Shown here: positions 1-5,266 of the stretch, in pieces | Layout: each line of letters opens with the position of its first letter | Position numbering within the stretch: the first letter of the stretch is position 1 | NCBI GenBank assembly: GCA_002390305.1 | Contig: DGPE01000026.1 | Location: 1-5,796 of the forward strand | DNA from: Micrococcales bacterium UBA4448 | GTDB lineage: Bacteria; Actinomycetota; Actinomycetes; Actinomycetales; Microbacteriaceae | Length of the DNA: 5,796 bases | Direction: 5' to 3' | The notes under the pieces: generated by a model | Database searches by the model: none | What the model saw: only the letters and a program-made list of their open reading frames with translations | Told to the model about the DNA's origin: nothing | Made by a program: the position numbers and the translations under genes

Positions 1-29
1 GGTCGTAGGTTCAAATCCTGCCCCCGCAA
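1..29 (+). tRNA. Initiator tRNA-fMet, 3' part only
   Basis: This is the 3' end of a tRNA whose 5' part lies before the window. The T stem pairs 5-9 (GTAGG) with 17-21 (CCTGC), including one T-G wobble, around the loop TTCAAAT at 10-16. Positions 22-28 (CCCCGCA) are the 3' acceptor strand and A29 is the discriminator. The acceptor strand ends in A at tRNA position 72, and together with CCCCGC and the preceding variable-loop bases GGTC this closely resembles bacterial initiator tRNA, where the C1-A72 mismatch marks the initiator. The anticodon is not visible, so identity rests on this resemblance. CCA is not encoded (CTA follows), so it must be added after transcription. Confidence 0.85.
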
Positions 30-34
30 CTAGT

Positions 35-67
35 AAAAACCCTCGAATTATGTTTCGAGGGTTTTTT
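35..67 (+). terminator. Intrinsic terminator after tRNA-fMet
   Basis: A perfect 8-bp stem pairs CCCTCGAA (40-47) with TTCGAGGG (54-61) around a 6-base loop (48-53). Six T residues follow (62-67), with more T-rich sequence after that. A run of A at 35-39 precedes the stem and can extend it by pairing with the T tract, so the hairpin could also work on the opposite strand. It sits 5 bases after the tRNA end and is best read as the end of that transcript. It also isolates the following gene, which therefore needs its own promoter. Confidence 0.9.
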
Positions 68-90
68 CTTTTGCCTGTGGAAAACACAAA

Positions 91-864
91 TTGGGCCAGC
101 GTCGCTTCGATTATCTTCTCAAAAATGACTATAAAAACTACTTCCAGACCAAGCCAAATTCCATGCTGATAGCGGCAATCTTTATCGCAGCTGCAACCAG
201 CTGCGGCCCAAATATCACTACTGCAGACAGCTACACGATTTGTGCTGAGAAAAAGCAAGAGCAAGCCAGCTCCTCTGCCAAATCCGGCACTTACACGCCC
301 AAGCCCAAACCAATGCGGCTGTGCCGCTACTACGTGAATAACTCAATTGATATCCCAACCGCCGGGATAATCTCGGCATGGGTACCGGTGGGTTCCAGGG
401 ATTGCATCGGCGACGTTGCTCCGGAGGCGAAGGTTACAACAGTCACTAAGCCAGAGGTAAAAACTGTTTCAACCGCTGAAACCCTGACTGCATTTGCATA
501 TCGTCCGATCGCCTCTTGGTCGCCGGGCAGTGAAATTGAAATTTATCAAGATGGCCTTTTCAGCGTCGCCGTAAACAATCGAATCGCCAACGGACAACTT
601 TTTGGAGAGCCTGCAAAGATTCGCTTTACTGCCACCTCCAGCAGCTGGCAGTTTTCTGATGGGGTCGACTTTGCGGGAAGCACTCTTGCCAGGAGCTTTG
701 CTGATGCGGGGGAGTATTCTGCTACTGCTACGGTCACTTATCGTGTCGACTATCAAATGAGTTCGAGCGATTGGGTAGTAGGCGCGGCTACAATTTTGAT
801 GGAGTCAAATCAACTAGAAATCACGGTGATTGAGCTACCGCGAAGATCGCTTTTGGTGGAATAG
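91..864 (+). CDS. Putative secreted or surface protein with PKD-like region, function unknown
   Basis: Family not recognised. The 257-residue reading starts at TTG; ATG at 163 (residue 25) is the other candidate. Neither has a clear Shine-Dalgarno sequence. A short hydrophobic stretch (residues about 25-36) ends in Thr-Ser-Cys38, suggesting a signal peptide, perhaps a lipoprotein. The usual Leu/Val/Ile at -3 is replaced by Ala, so lipidation is doubtful. The TTG start supplies the basic n-region an exported protein needs; the ATG start gives none. Residues 52-75 are polar and Lys/Pro-rich. Other cysteines are C51, C78 and C105. Residues about 174-222 resemble a PKD-type beta-sandwich: a Trp-x-Phe-x-Asp-Gly core (186-191), then Phe-x-x-x-Gly-Glu-Tyr (203-209) and alternating beta strands. 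It ends in a beta-rich tail and probably acts outside the membrane, perhaps in adhesion or as an envelope component. It lies alone between a terminator and a separately expressed protease gene. Confidence 0.7.
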   Translation: MGQRRFDYLLKNDYKNYFQTKPNSMLIAAIFIAAATSCGPNITTADSYTICAEKKQEQASSSAKSGTYTPKPKPMRLCRYYVNNSIDIPTAGIISAWVPVGSRDCIGDVAPEAKVTTVTKPEVKTVSTAETLTAFAYRPIASWSPGSEIEIYQDGLFSVAVNNRIANGQLFGEPAKIRFTATSSSWQFSDGVDFAGSTLARSFADAGEYSATATVTYRVDYQMSSSDWVVGAATILMESNQLEITVIELPRRSLLVE

Positions 865-910
865 CAGAATATATTCAGCCGGGACTCATAGAATCCCCAG
901 AGTTGTTGAA

Positions 911-936
911 CATAATCGTGTAAGACAATGAAAGGG
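911..936 (+). promoter_or_regulatory. Tentative promoter and ribosome binding site for the HtrA-like gene
   Basis: The 76-bp spacer 865-940 holds a -10-like CATAAT (911-916), one mismatch from TATAAT, which would start transcription near 922-924. GAAAGGG (930-936) then lies 4 bases before the ATG at 941 and is a fair Shine-Dalgarno match. The parts are consistently spaced, but no good -35 is found 16-18 bp upstream of CATAAT. TTGAAC (906-911) overlaps it and is too close to count. The binding site is better supported than the promoter. I see no hairpin terminator for the preceding gene in this spacer. Confidence 0.35.
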
Positions 937-940
937 CATA

Positions 941-2143
941 ATGTCTCAGTGGAATCGATCCGGTGAAAACCAATTCACGTTCAGCAGTCCCCAGTCGACT
1001 GAGCCAGCTAAACCTCCAAAGCCGCAAAGGAAAAAGCGCCGCAACCCACTTCCTGCAGCAGCACTTGCTTTGACAGCTGCTCTGGTCGGTGGAGTGGTGG
1101 GCTCTAGCGGTTGGACCACGTCTTATGTAAACCTCAGTCAGCCTGCACCAGTGGTGGTAAATAACGCGACTGCAGTGAACTGGGTTACCGGGGCAGCAGC
1201 AGCAGCCTCACCGTCAGTTGTGACACTTTCAGTTAGCTCTTCAGAAACCGGCGGTTCCGGCTCGGGTGTGGTTCTCACTGAAGACGGCTACATTCTCACC
1301 AACGCACACGTTGTCACCCTGGGAGGCAAAACTGAGACCGCTATGGTATCGGTGATGCTCTGGGACGGACAGGTGGTTGCAGCTGAGCTAATTGGGTTTG
1401 ATTCGGTCTACGATCTGGCTGTTCTAAAGATTGAGCGAACAGGTCTAAAGCCGATTACGTTTGCCGACTCCAAGACACTAAACGTGGGGCAAAGCGTTGT
1501 CGCAATTGGCGCCCCACTTGGTCTTTCCTCAACGGTTACCCAAGGGATAATTTCAGCGCTTAACCGAACTATTCAGGTTGCAAGCTCGGAAGTCAGCGAA
1601 GACGCGAGCCTTCAGTTCTGGACGGGAAATGGTGGGAATCCAATTTCTTTGCAGGTGATTCAAACCGATGCTGCAATCAATCCAGGCAATTCCGGTGGAG
1701 CGCTGGTAAATGACAGCGGTGAGTTGATTGGCATCAACGTGGCAATCGCTACTGCTGGTTCCGGCACATCGGGCAGCATTGGCGTGGGCTTTGCTATACC
1801 TTCCAACACTTCAGGTCGAATCGCTAATGAGATAATCGCTACCGGAGTGGCCAGCCATGGCTTGCTTGGAGCTCTAGTAAGAGATAACCAAGAGCAGTCC
1901 CAGGGCTTTTCAACTGGCGCCTATGTAGAGGCAGTTACTGAAGACGGAGCTGCAAGCGCGGCTGGGATAACTGCAGGTGATGTCATCATAAGTTTTGCCG
2001 GTCAAAGGGTTGCAGGTGCAAGTGACCTAACGGCAATGGTTAGGGCAGAGCCAGCCGGTGCTGAGGTAGAAGTTGTGGTGTTGCGAAACAACCAAAGGCT
2101 GGATTTCCAAGTGACCCTCGGTAGCGCTGCTGACCTAAACTAA
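941..2143 (+). CDS. HtrA/DegP-family membrane-anchored serine protease with one PDZ domain
   Basis: Envelope protease of the S1C (HtrA) family, expected to degrade or process misfolded exported proteins. Residues 1-35 are a hydrophilic cytoplasmic tail rich in Pro, Lys and Arg. One membrane segment spans about 36-57, so the catalytic part faces outward. The trypsin-like domain (about 82-300) has the full triad: His123 in TNAHVV, Asp158 in YDLAVLKI, and Ser251 in NPGNSGG, with VIQTDAAINPGNSGG typical of the family. The PDZ domain covers about 304-396, with GITAGDVIISFAG at its carboxylate-binding and core region. The loop between the ALNR strand and IQTDA (about 211-239) is about 15 residues longer than in E. 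coli DegP and carries several acidic residues. The ATG start has a Shine-Dalgarno at 930-936. The overall plan (one TM, one PDZ) is DegS-like, common in actinobacteria. It is followed 5 bp later by the DUF3039 gene. Substrates cannot be read from the sequence. Confidence 0.95.
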   Translation: MSQWNRSGENQFTFSSPQSTEPAKPPKPQRKKRRNPLPAAALALTAALVGGVVGSSGWTTSYVNLSQPAPVVVNNATAVNWVTGAAAAASPSVVTLSVSSSETGGSGSGVVLTEDGYILTNAHVVTLGGKTETAMVSVMLWDGQVVAAELIGFDSVYDLAVLKIERTGLKPITFADSKTLNVGQSVVAIGAPLGLSSTVTQGIISALNRTIQVASSEVSEDASLQFWTGNGGNPISLQVIQTDAAINPGNSGGALVNDSGELIGINVAIATAGSGTSGSIGVGFAIPSNTSGRIANEIIATGVASHGLLGALVRDNQEQSQGFSTGAYVEAVTEDGAASAAGITAGDVIISFAGQRVAGASDLTAMVRAEPAGAEVEVVVLRNNQRLDFQVTLGSAADLN

Positions 2144-2148
2144 GCCTC

Positions 2149-2382
2149 ATGAGTGATCTAGACAGCGGCACTATTCTCGAAAAGGAAAAGCAAGAAAAGC
2201 TTGATGAGGGTGACCACGAACGATATTCCCACTATGTCAAGAAAAACAAAATTGTTGAGTCTGCAGTGATGGGGGATGCCGTTATTGCTCTGTGTGGCAA
2301 GGTTTGGATTCCAAACCGTGACCCGGGCAAGTTCCCGGTTTGCCCAACCTGTCAGGAAATTTACGAAAAGCTAAAGCGCTAG
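2149..2382 (+). CDS. DUF3039 family small protein, putative zinc-binding
   Basis: A 77-residue cytoplasmic protein matching the actinobacterial DUF3039 family, whose function is unknown. It has no signal peptide or membrane segment. The N-terminal third is charged (Lys/Glu-rich), with His23 and His28 in a GDHERYSHYV stretch. The conserved C-terminal half has ALCGK (Cys49), the WIPNRDP segment, and FPVCPTC with a Cys65-x-x-Cys68 pair. Cys49, Cys65 and Cys68, perhaps with a histidine, could form a zinc site; this is inference. The start lies 5 bases after the protease stop codon with no Shine-Dalgarno, so translation probably depends on ribosomes coming from the upstream gene. Its stop codon directly abuts the pncB stop codon on the other strand. 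The family often lies near pncB in actinobacteria, so linkage to the protease may be a local arrangement rather than a functional pairing. Confidence 0.9.
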   Translation: MSDLDSGTILEKEKQEKLDEGDHERYSHYVKKNKIVESAVMGDAVIALCGKVWIPNRDPGKFPVCPTCQEIYEKLKR

Positions 2383-3654
2383 CTAGACAAAAGTGGTCGG
2401 TACGGCTGGCTCGCCACTTGAAAGCCTAAAACCTGCCGCCGGGAGTTCCTTAATCGCCATTTGGTGATGCGCCCTTGCAGCAGTTACGCCGGCTATCCCA
2501 ATTGCTGATAGGTCTACTTTGCCATCAATAATCAGTGGAACTTGAAGTGCCCTGCCCTCTGAGGCGGACCCGACCAACTCTGCTGTTGCAATTCCGTCAA
2601 CTACCAACCTGGAGGCGCTTTTCTTTCCACCGCGGTTTGTTTTGTTCCTGGATTCCTTTGCAACGTCAACCCATTCATCGCCAGCTGCGTGAGAGACCAG
2701 TTTGTAGACAAACCCAACTGTTGGGTGACCAGAGCCCGTTACAAGAGAGGTCCCAACGCCGTATCGGTCAACCGGTGCAGCTGCCAATGCAGCAATCGTG
2801 TTTTCGTCTAGGTCGCTGGTGACGACTATCTTGGTATCTCTGGCCCCAAGGCTGTCTAATAACTCGCGAACCTTGGTTGCCGCAACGGAAAGGTCTCCTG
2901 AGTCGAGGCGGACCGCGGCAATTTTTCCATCGGTCAGTCGCACGGCCTCTCGCACTGCCTCTTCGACGTCGAAGGTATCAACCAAAAGTGTGGTGCCAAC
3001 GCCCATGACCTCAATTTGAGATTCAAATGCTTCGGTCTCTGTGTCGTGCAGCAGCGTGAATGAATGTGCTGAGGTTCCCATGGTTGGAACCCCAAAGCTT
3101 CTGCCCGCTTCTAAATTGCTGGTGGCATCAAAACCAACTATGAATGCTGCCCGAGCTGCGGCAACAGCCGCGTGCTCATTGGCTCGCCTGGCACCCATCT
3201 CCGCCAGATAGCGGTTGCCGGCTGCAAAGCGCATTCTTGCAGCTGCCGAGGCAACCGCACTGTCGTAGTTCAGGGTTGAAAGAATCAGGGTTTCTAAAAT
3301 CACGGCTTCTGCAAATGTCGACTCCACCGTGAGCACAGGTGAATTTGCAAAGAAAAGTTCGCCTTCACGATAACCGTGGATGGAGCCGCTGAATCTGAAG
3401 CCCTTTAGCCACTCGGCAGTTTCGGCATCGACAATCCCATCGGATAGCAAGAATTCTATTTCTGGTTCTTCGAACTTGAAATCTTCGATAGCGGAAAGGA
3501 GTCTTCCCACTCCAGCAACGACGCCGTAGCGTCTTCCAGCCGGCAGATTCCTTGTGAAGACTTCAAACACGGTTTTACGCTCGGACTTACCAGAGCGCAA
3601 GGCAGCCTGAACCATGGTGAGTTCGTAGCGATCGGTGAGCAGGGCGGTAGTCAC
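2383..3654 (-). CDS. pncB: Nicotinate phosphoribosyltransferase
   Basis: Catalyses nicotinate + PRPP (+ ATP) to nicotinate mononucleotide, the first step of the Preiss-Handler NAD salvage route, in the cytoplasm. The 423 residues fit the family. The N-terminus ALLTDRYELTM (4-14) is the standard opening of these enzymes, followed by FEVFTRNLP (31-38) and RRYGVVAG (41-48). GTSAHSF (193-199) contains His197, the residue phosphorylated by ATP in characterised homologues. VDTFD (225-229), RLDSGDL (249-255) and RYGVGTSL (297-304) form the phosphoribosyl/PRPP-binding core. A basic KTNRGGKKSASR region (338-349) follows. The GTG start at 3654-3652 is chosen because it keeps the conserved opening; the next Met (residue 14) would remove it. 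A -10-like hexamer 6 bp upstream suggests a leaderless transcript. The gene is divergent from murI and converges with the DUF3039 gene at zero spacing. Confidence 0.97.
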   Translation of the reverse strand: MTTALLTDRYELTMVQAALRSGKSERKTVFEVFTRNLPAGRRYGVVAGVGRLLSAIEDFKFEEPEIEFLLSDGIVDAETAEWLKGFRFSGSIHGYREGELFFANSPVLTVESTFAEAVILETLILSTLNYDSAVASAAARMRFAAGNRYLAEMGARRANEHAAVAAARAAFIVGFDATSNLEAGRSFGVPTMGTSAHSFTLLHDTETEAFESQIEVMGVGTTLLVDTFDVEEAVREAVRLTDGKIAAVRLDSGDLSVAATKVRELLDSLGARDTKIVVTSDLDENTIAALAAAPVDRYGVGTSLVTGSGHPTVGFVYKLVSHAAGDEWVDVAKESRNKTNRGGKKSASRLVVDGIATAELVGSASEGRALQVPLIIDGKVDLSAIGIAGVTAARAHHQMAIKELPAAGFRLSSGEPAVPTTFV

Positions 3655-3660
3655 GGGTAA

Positions 3661-3666
3661 AGCCTA
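3661..3666 (-). promoter_or_regulatory. Putative -10 element for leaderless pncB transcript
   Basis: Read on the - strand this is TAGGCT, fitting the actinobacterial TAnnnT -10 pattern. Six bases (3655-3660) separate it from the GTG start codon, so the predicted transcription start falls on or next to that codon, as in leaderless mRNAs. No convincing Shine-Dalgarno or -35 (TTGnnn at 16-18 bp) is visible. The call rests on hexamer pattern and spacing only. Confidence 0.45.
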
Positions 3667-3698
3667 CTAATTCGCGACCCTCGATTGCACCGCGGGCC

Positions 3699-3704
3699 TA
3701 GACT
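3699..3704 (+). promoter_or_regulatory. Putative -10 element for leaderless murI operon transcript
   Basis: TAGACT fits the TAnnnT -10 pattern. It is followed by 7 bases (3705-3711) and then GTG at 3712, so transcription would start at or beside the start codon. This supports GTG 3712 over the upstream in-frame TTG at 3685, which lies before the hexamer. No good -35 match occurs 16-18 bp upstream. Its expected -35 zone (about 3675-3681) lies almost back to back with that of the opposing pncB promoter (about 3684-3689), so polymerase binding at one could hinder the other. Confidence 0.5.
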
Positions 3705-3711
3705 AACTTTT

Positions 3712-4533
3712 GTGGATGCAAGACCAATTGGCGTGTTTGACTCGGGCGTGGGCGGCTTAACTGTTGCCAGGTCGATAATCGATCAGCTGCCCGGGGAGTC
3801 GATTCACTACGTTGGCGACACCTTGAACTCTCCCTATGGACCCAAGCCACTATCGATAGTGAGGTCTTTGGCCCTTGAGGTTATGGACGAATTGGTCGCC
3901 TCGGGTGTCAAGATGCTAGTGATCGCATGTAATTCTGCCTCTGCCGCCGTGCTGAGAGACGCTCGGGAGCGATATACGATCGGCTTAGGTGTGCCGGTGG
4001 TTGAGGTAATCCAGCCTGCTGTGAGAAAGGCGGTTTCAACCAGTCGCAATAGGAAAGTCGGTGTCATCGGCACCAGTGCGACGGTTTCCTCCAGGGCATA
4101 TGACGACGCTTTTGCTGCGGCAGTGGATATTCAAATCCACAGCGTTGCCTGTCCAGATTTTGTAGATTTAGTTGAGCGAGGCATAACCTCAGGTCCCGAG
4201 GTGCTTGCCGCCGCCAGTTCATACCTGGAGCCTTTGCGACAGGCCGGTGTTGACACTTTGGTACTGGGCTGCACGCACTACCCACTATTGCAAGCTGCGC
4301 TTGCATACGTCATGGGAGAAACTGTAAATCTGGTTTCCTCTGCGGATGAGACTGCTAAGGATGTTTTCAGAGTTCTCACGGAACATGACCTACTGGCCCC
4401 CGAGGGTAATCAGGCGACTTACGAGTTCTTTGCAACTGGAGATCAGCTTCAGTTTGAACAGTTGGCCCATAGATTCTTGGGACCGGAAGTGACAAACGTC
4501 AAACACCTCGATCGAAAGAGTAACGATGACTAG
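3712..4533 (+). CDS. murI: Glutamate racemase
   Basis: Interconverts L- and D-glutamate, supplying D-Glu for peptidoglycan stem peptides, in the cytoplasm. From GTG 3712 the protein has 273 residues, normal for the family. The opening PIGVFDSGVGGLTV (5-18) carries the conserved Asp10-Ser11 pair. VGDTLNSPYGPK (34-45) is the second substrate-site motif. The two catalytic cysteines are present: Cys73 in ACNSAS and Cys187 in GCTHYP, the latter with His189. Glu155 lies in the VERG segment after the central CPDF motif. An in-frame TTG at 3685 would add 9 residues before the family's usual start, which is unlikely. The leaderless GTG start is supported by the TAGACT hexamer 7 bp upstream. It is the first gene of a + strand operon, and its last 8 bases overlap rph. 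Confidence 0.97.
   Translation: MDARPIGVFDSGVGGLTVARSIIDQLPGESIHYVGDTLNSPYGPKPLSIVRSLALEVMDELVASGVKMLVIACNSASAAVLRDARERYTIGLGVPVVEVIQPAVRKAVSTSRNRKVGVIGTSATVSSRAYDDAFAAAVDIQIHSVACPDFVDLVERGITSGPEVLAAASSYLEPLRQAGVDTLVLGCTHYPLLQAALAYVMGETVNLVSSADETAKDVFRVLTEHDLLAPEGNQATYEFFATGDQLQFEQLAHRFLGPEVTNVKHLDRKSNDD
4514..4520 (+). promoter_or_regulatory. Ribosome binding site for rph inside murI
   Basis: GAAAGAG lies within the murI 3' end, 5 bases before ATG 4526. It is a moderate Shine-Dalgarno match at suitable spacing and supports that ATG, which overlaps the murI stop region, as the rph start. Confidence 0.5.
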
Positions 4534-5266
4534 ACAAGACAATCGAGGTAATTCTCAATTACGTGAAGTGAGTTTCGAGCGCGGGTTTACCAAACATGCA
4601 GAGGGTTCCTGCCTGGTCTCCTTCGGCGGCACCAGAGTGCTCTGCAACGCATCTTTCACCGAGGGGGTTCCGAGGTTCAAGAAAGGTTCCGGTGAGGGTT
4701 GGGTCACAGCTGAGTATTCAATGCTTCCCCGTGCTACTCACACCAGGTCTGATCGCGAGAGCGTGAAGGGCAAGATCGGCGGTAGGACTCACGAAATTTC
4801 AAGGCTCATTGGTCGATCGCTGAGAGCCGTTATTGACGTCAAGGGGCTCGGGGAAAACACCATCGTTCTCGATTGCGATGTCCTGCAAGCTGATGGTGGA
4901 ACAAGAACCGCAGCGATCACAGGGGCGTTTATCGCGTTAGCAGATGCTGTGAGTTGGGGTAAGGCGAACGGACATATTCCCAAAACTGCGAAGCCGCTTC
5001 TCGATACAGTTTCAGCAGTTTCGGTGGGAATTGTTGGTGGTGAGCCCATGACTGACCTCGCTTACGTCGAGGATGTCAGAGCCGACACTGACATGAATGT
5101 CGTAATGACAGGCAAAGGATTATTTGTCGAAGTTCAAGGAACCGCTGAGGCGGCGCCCTTTGACAAATCCGAGCTGGATAGCCTCCTGGAATTAGCCCTG
5201 GAATCAAACCTCGAGCTCGCAAAATTGCAGGTAGCAACCCTCGGAGAAATTCTGGAACTTCGCTAG
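4526..5266 (+). CDS. rph: Ribonuclease PH
   Basis: A phosphate-dependent 3'-5' exoribonuclease that trims the 3' ends of tRNA precursors. Family members act as a ring-shaped hexamer in the cytoplasm. The 246 residues match the usual length. Visible motifs are GSCLVSFGGTRVLCNAS (27-43), GWVTAEYSMLPRATHTR (58-74), GGRTHEISRLIGRSLR (85-100) with the phosphate-site arginine region, and LDCDVLQADGGTRTAAITGA (115-134) with Gly125-Thr126-Arg127 at the phosphate site. DLAYVEDVRADTDMNVVMT (177-195) holds the acidic metal-site residues. VEVQGTAE (201-208) is the C-terminal signature. The catalytic positions look intact, unlike the frameshifted rph of E. coli K-12. The first 8 bases overlap murI and the final G of its stop codon is shared with the rdgB start, so the three genes are surely co-transcribed. 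In this CCA-less tRNA setting it may trim ends before CCA addition; that is inference. Confidence 0.97.
   Translation: MTRQDNRGNSQLREVSFERGFTKHAEGSCLVSFGGTRVLCNASFTEGVPRFKKGSGEGWVTAEYSMLPRATHTRSDRESVKGKIGGRTHEISRLIGRSLRAVIDVKGLGENTIVLDCDVLQADGGTRTAAITGAFIALADAVSWGKANGHIPKTAKPLLDTVSAVSVGIVGGEPMTDLAYVEDVRADTDMNVVMTGKGLFVEVQGTAEAAPFDKSELDSLLELALESNLELAKLQVATLGEILELR

Noticed and set aside
1..90. Possible integration attachment site at the tRNA 3' end
   Set aside because: No direct repeat of the tRNA end, integrase gene or phage-like gene is found in the window, and the terminator directly follows the tRNA as in normal core loci.
928..966. Twelve-codon upstream ORF (ATG 928 to TGA 964-966) overlapping the protease start
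   Set aside because: Its ATG overlaps the good Shine-Dalgarno at 930-936 that serves ATG 941, it has no binding site of its own, and such short ORFs arise easily by chance.
1194..1207. GCA repeat in the protease gene
   Set aside because: A short in-frame run encoding five alanines after the membrane segment; too short to suggest phase variation.
2535..3332. Three + strand open frames (2535-2822, 2798-3019, 3144-3332) antisense to pncB
   Set aside because: They lie wholly inside a clearly conserved enzyme gene on the other strand, have low-complexity Arg/Pro/Ser-rich translations and resemble no family.
3688..3697. Small palindromes in the pncB-murI gap (CCGCGG, and TCGCGA nearby at 3672-3677) as a repressor operator
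   Set aside because: Six-base palindromes are common by chance and do not form a longer inverted repeat or match a known NAD-regulator site that I recognise.
3685..3711. Upstream TTG start for murI adding 9 residues
   Set aside because: It precedes the TAGACT -10 hexamer, extends beyond the family's usual N-terminus, and GTG 3712 fits the leaderless spacing.
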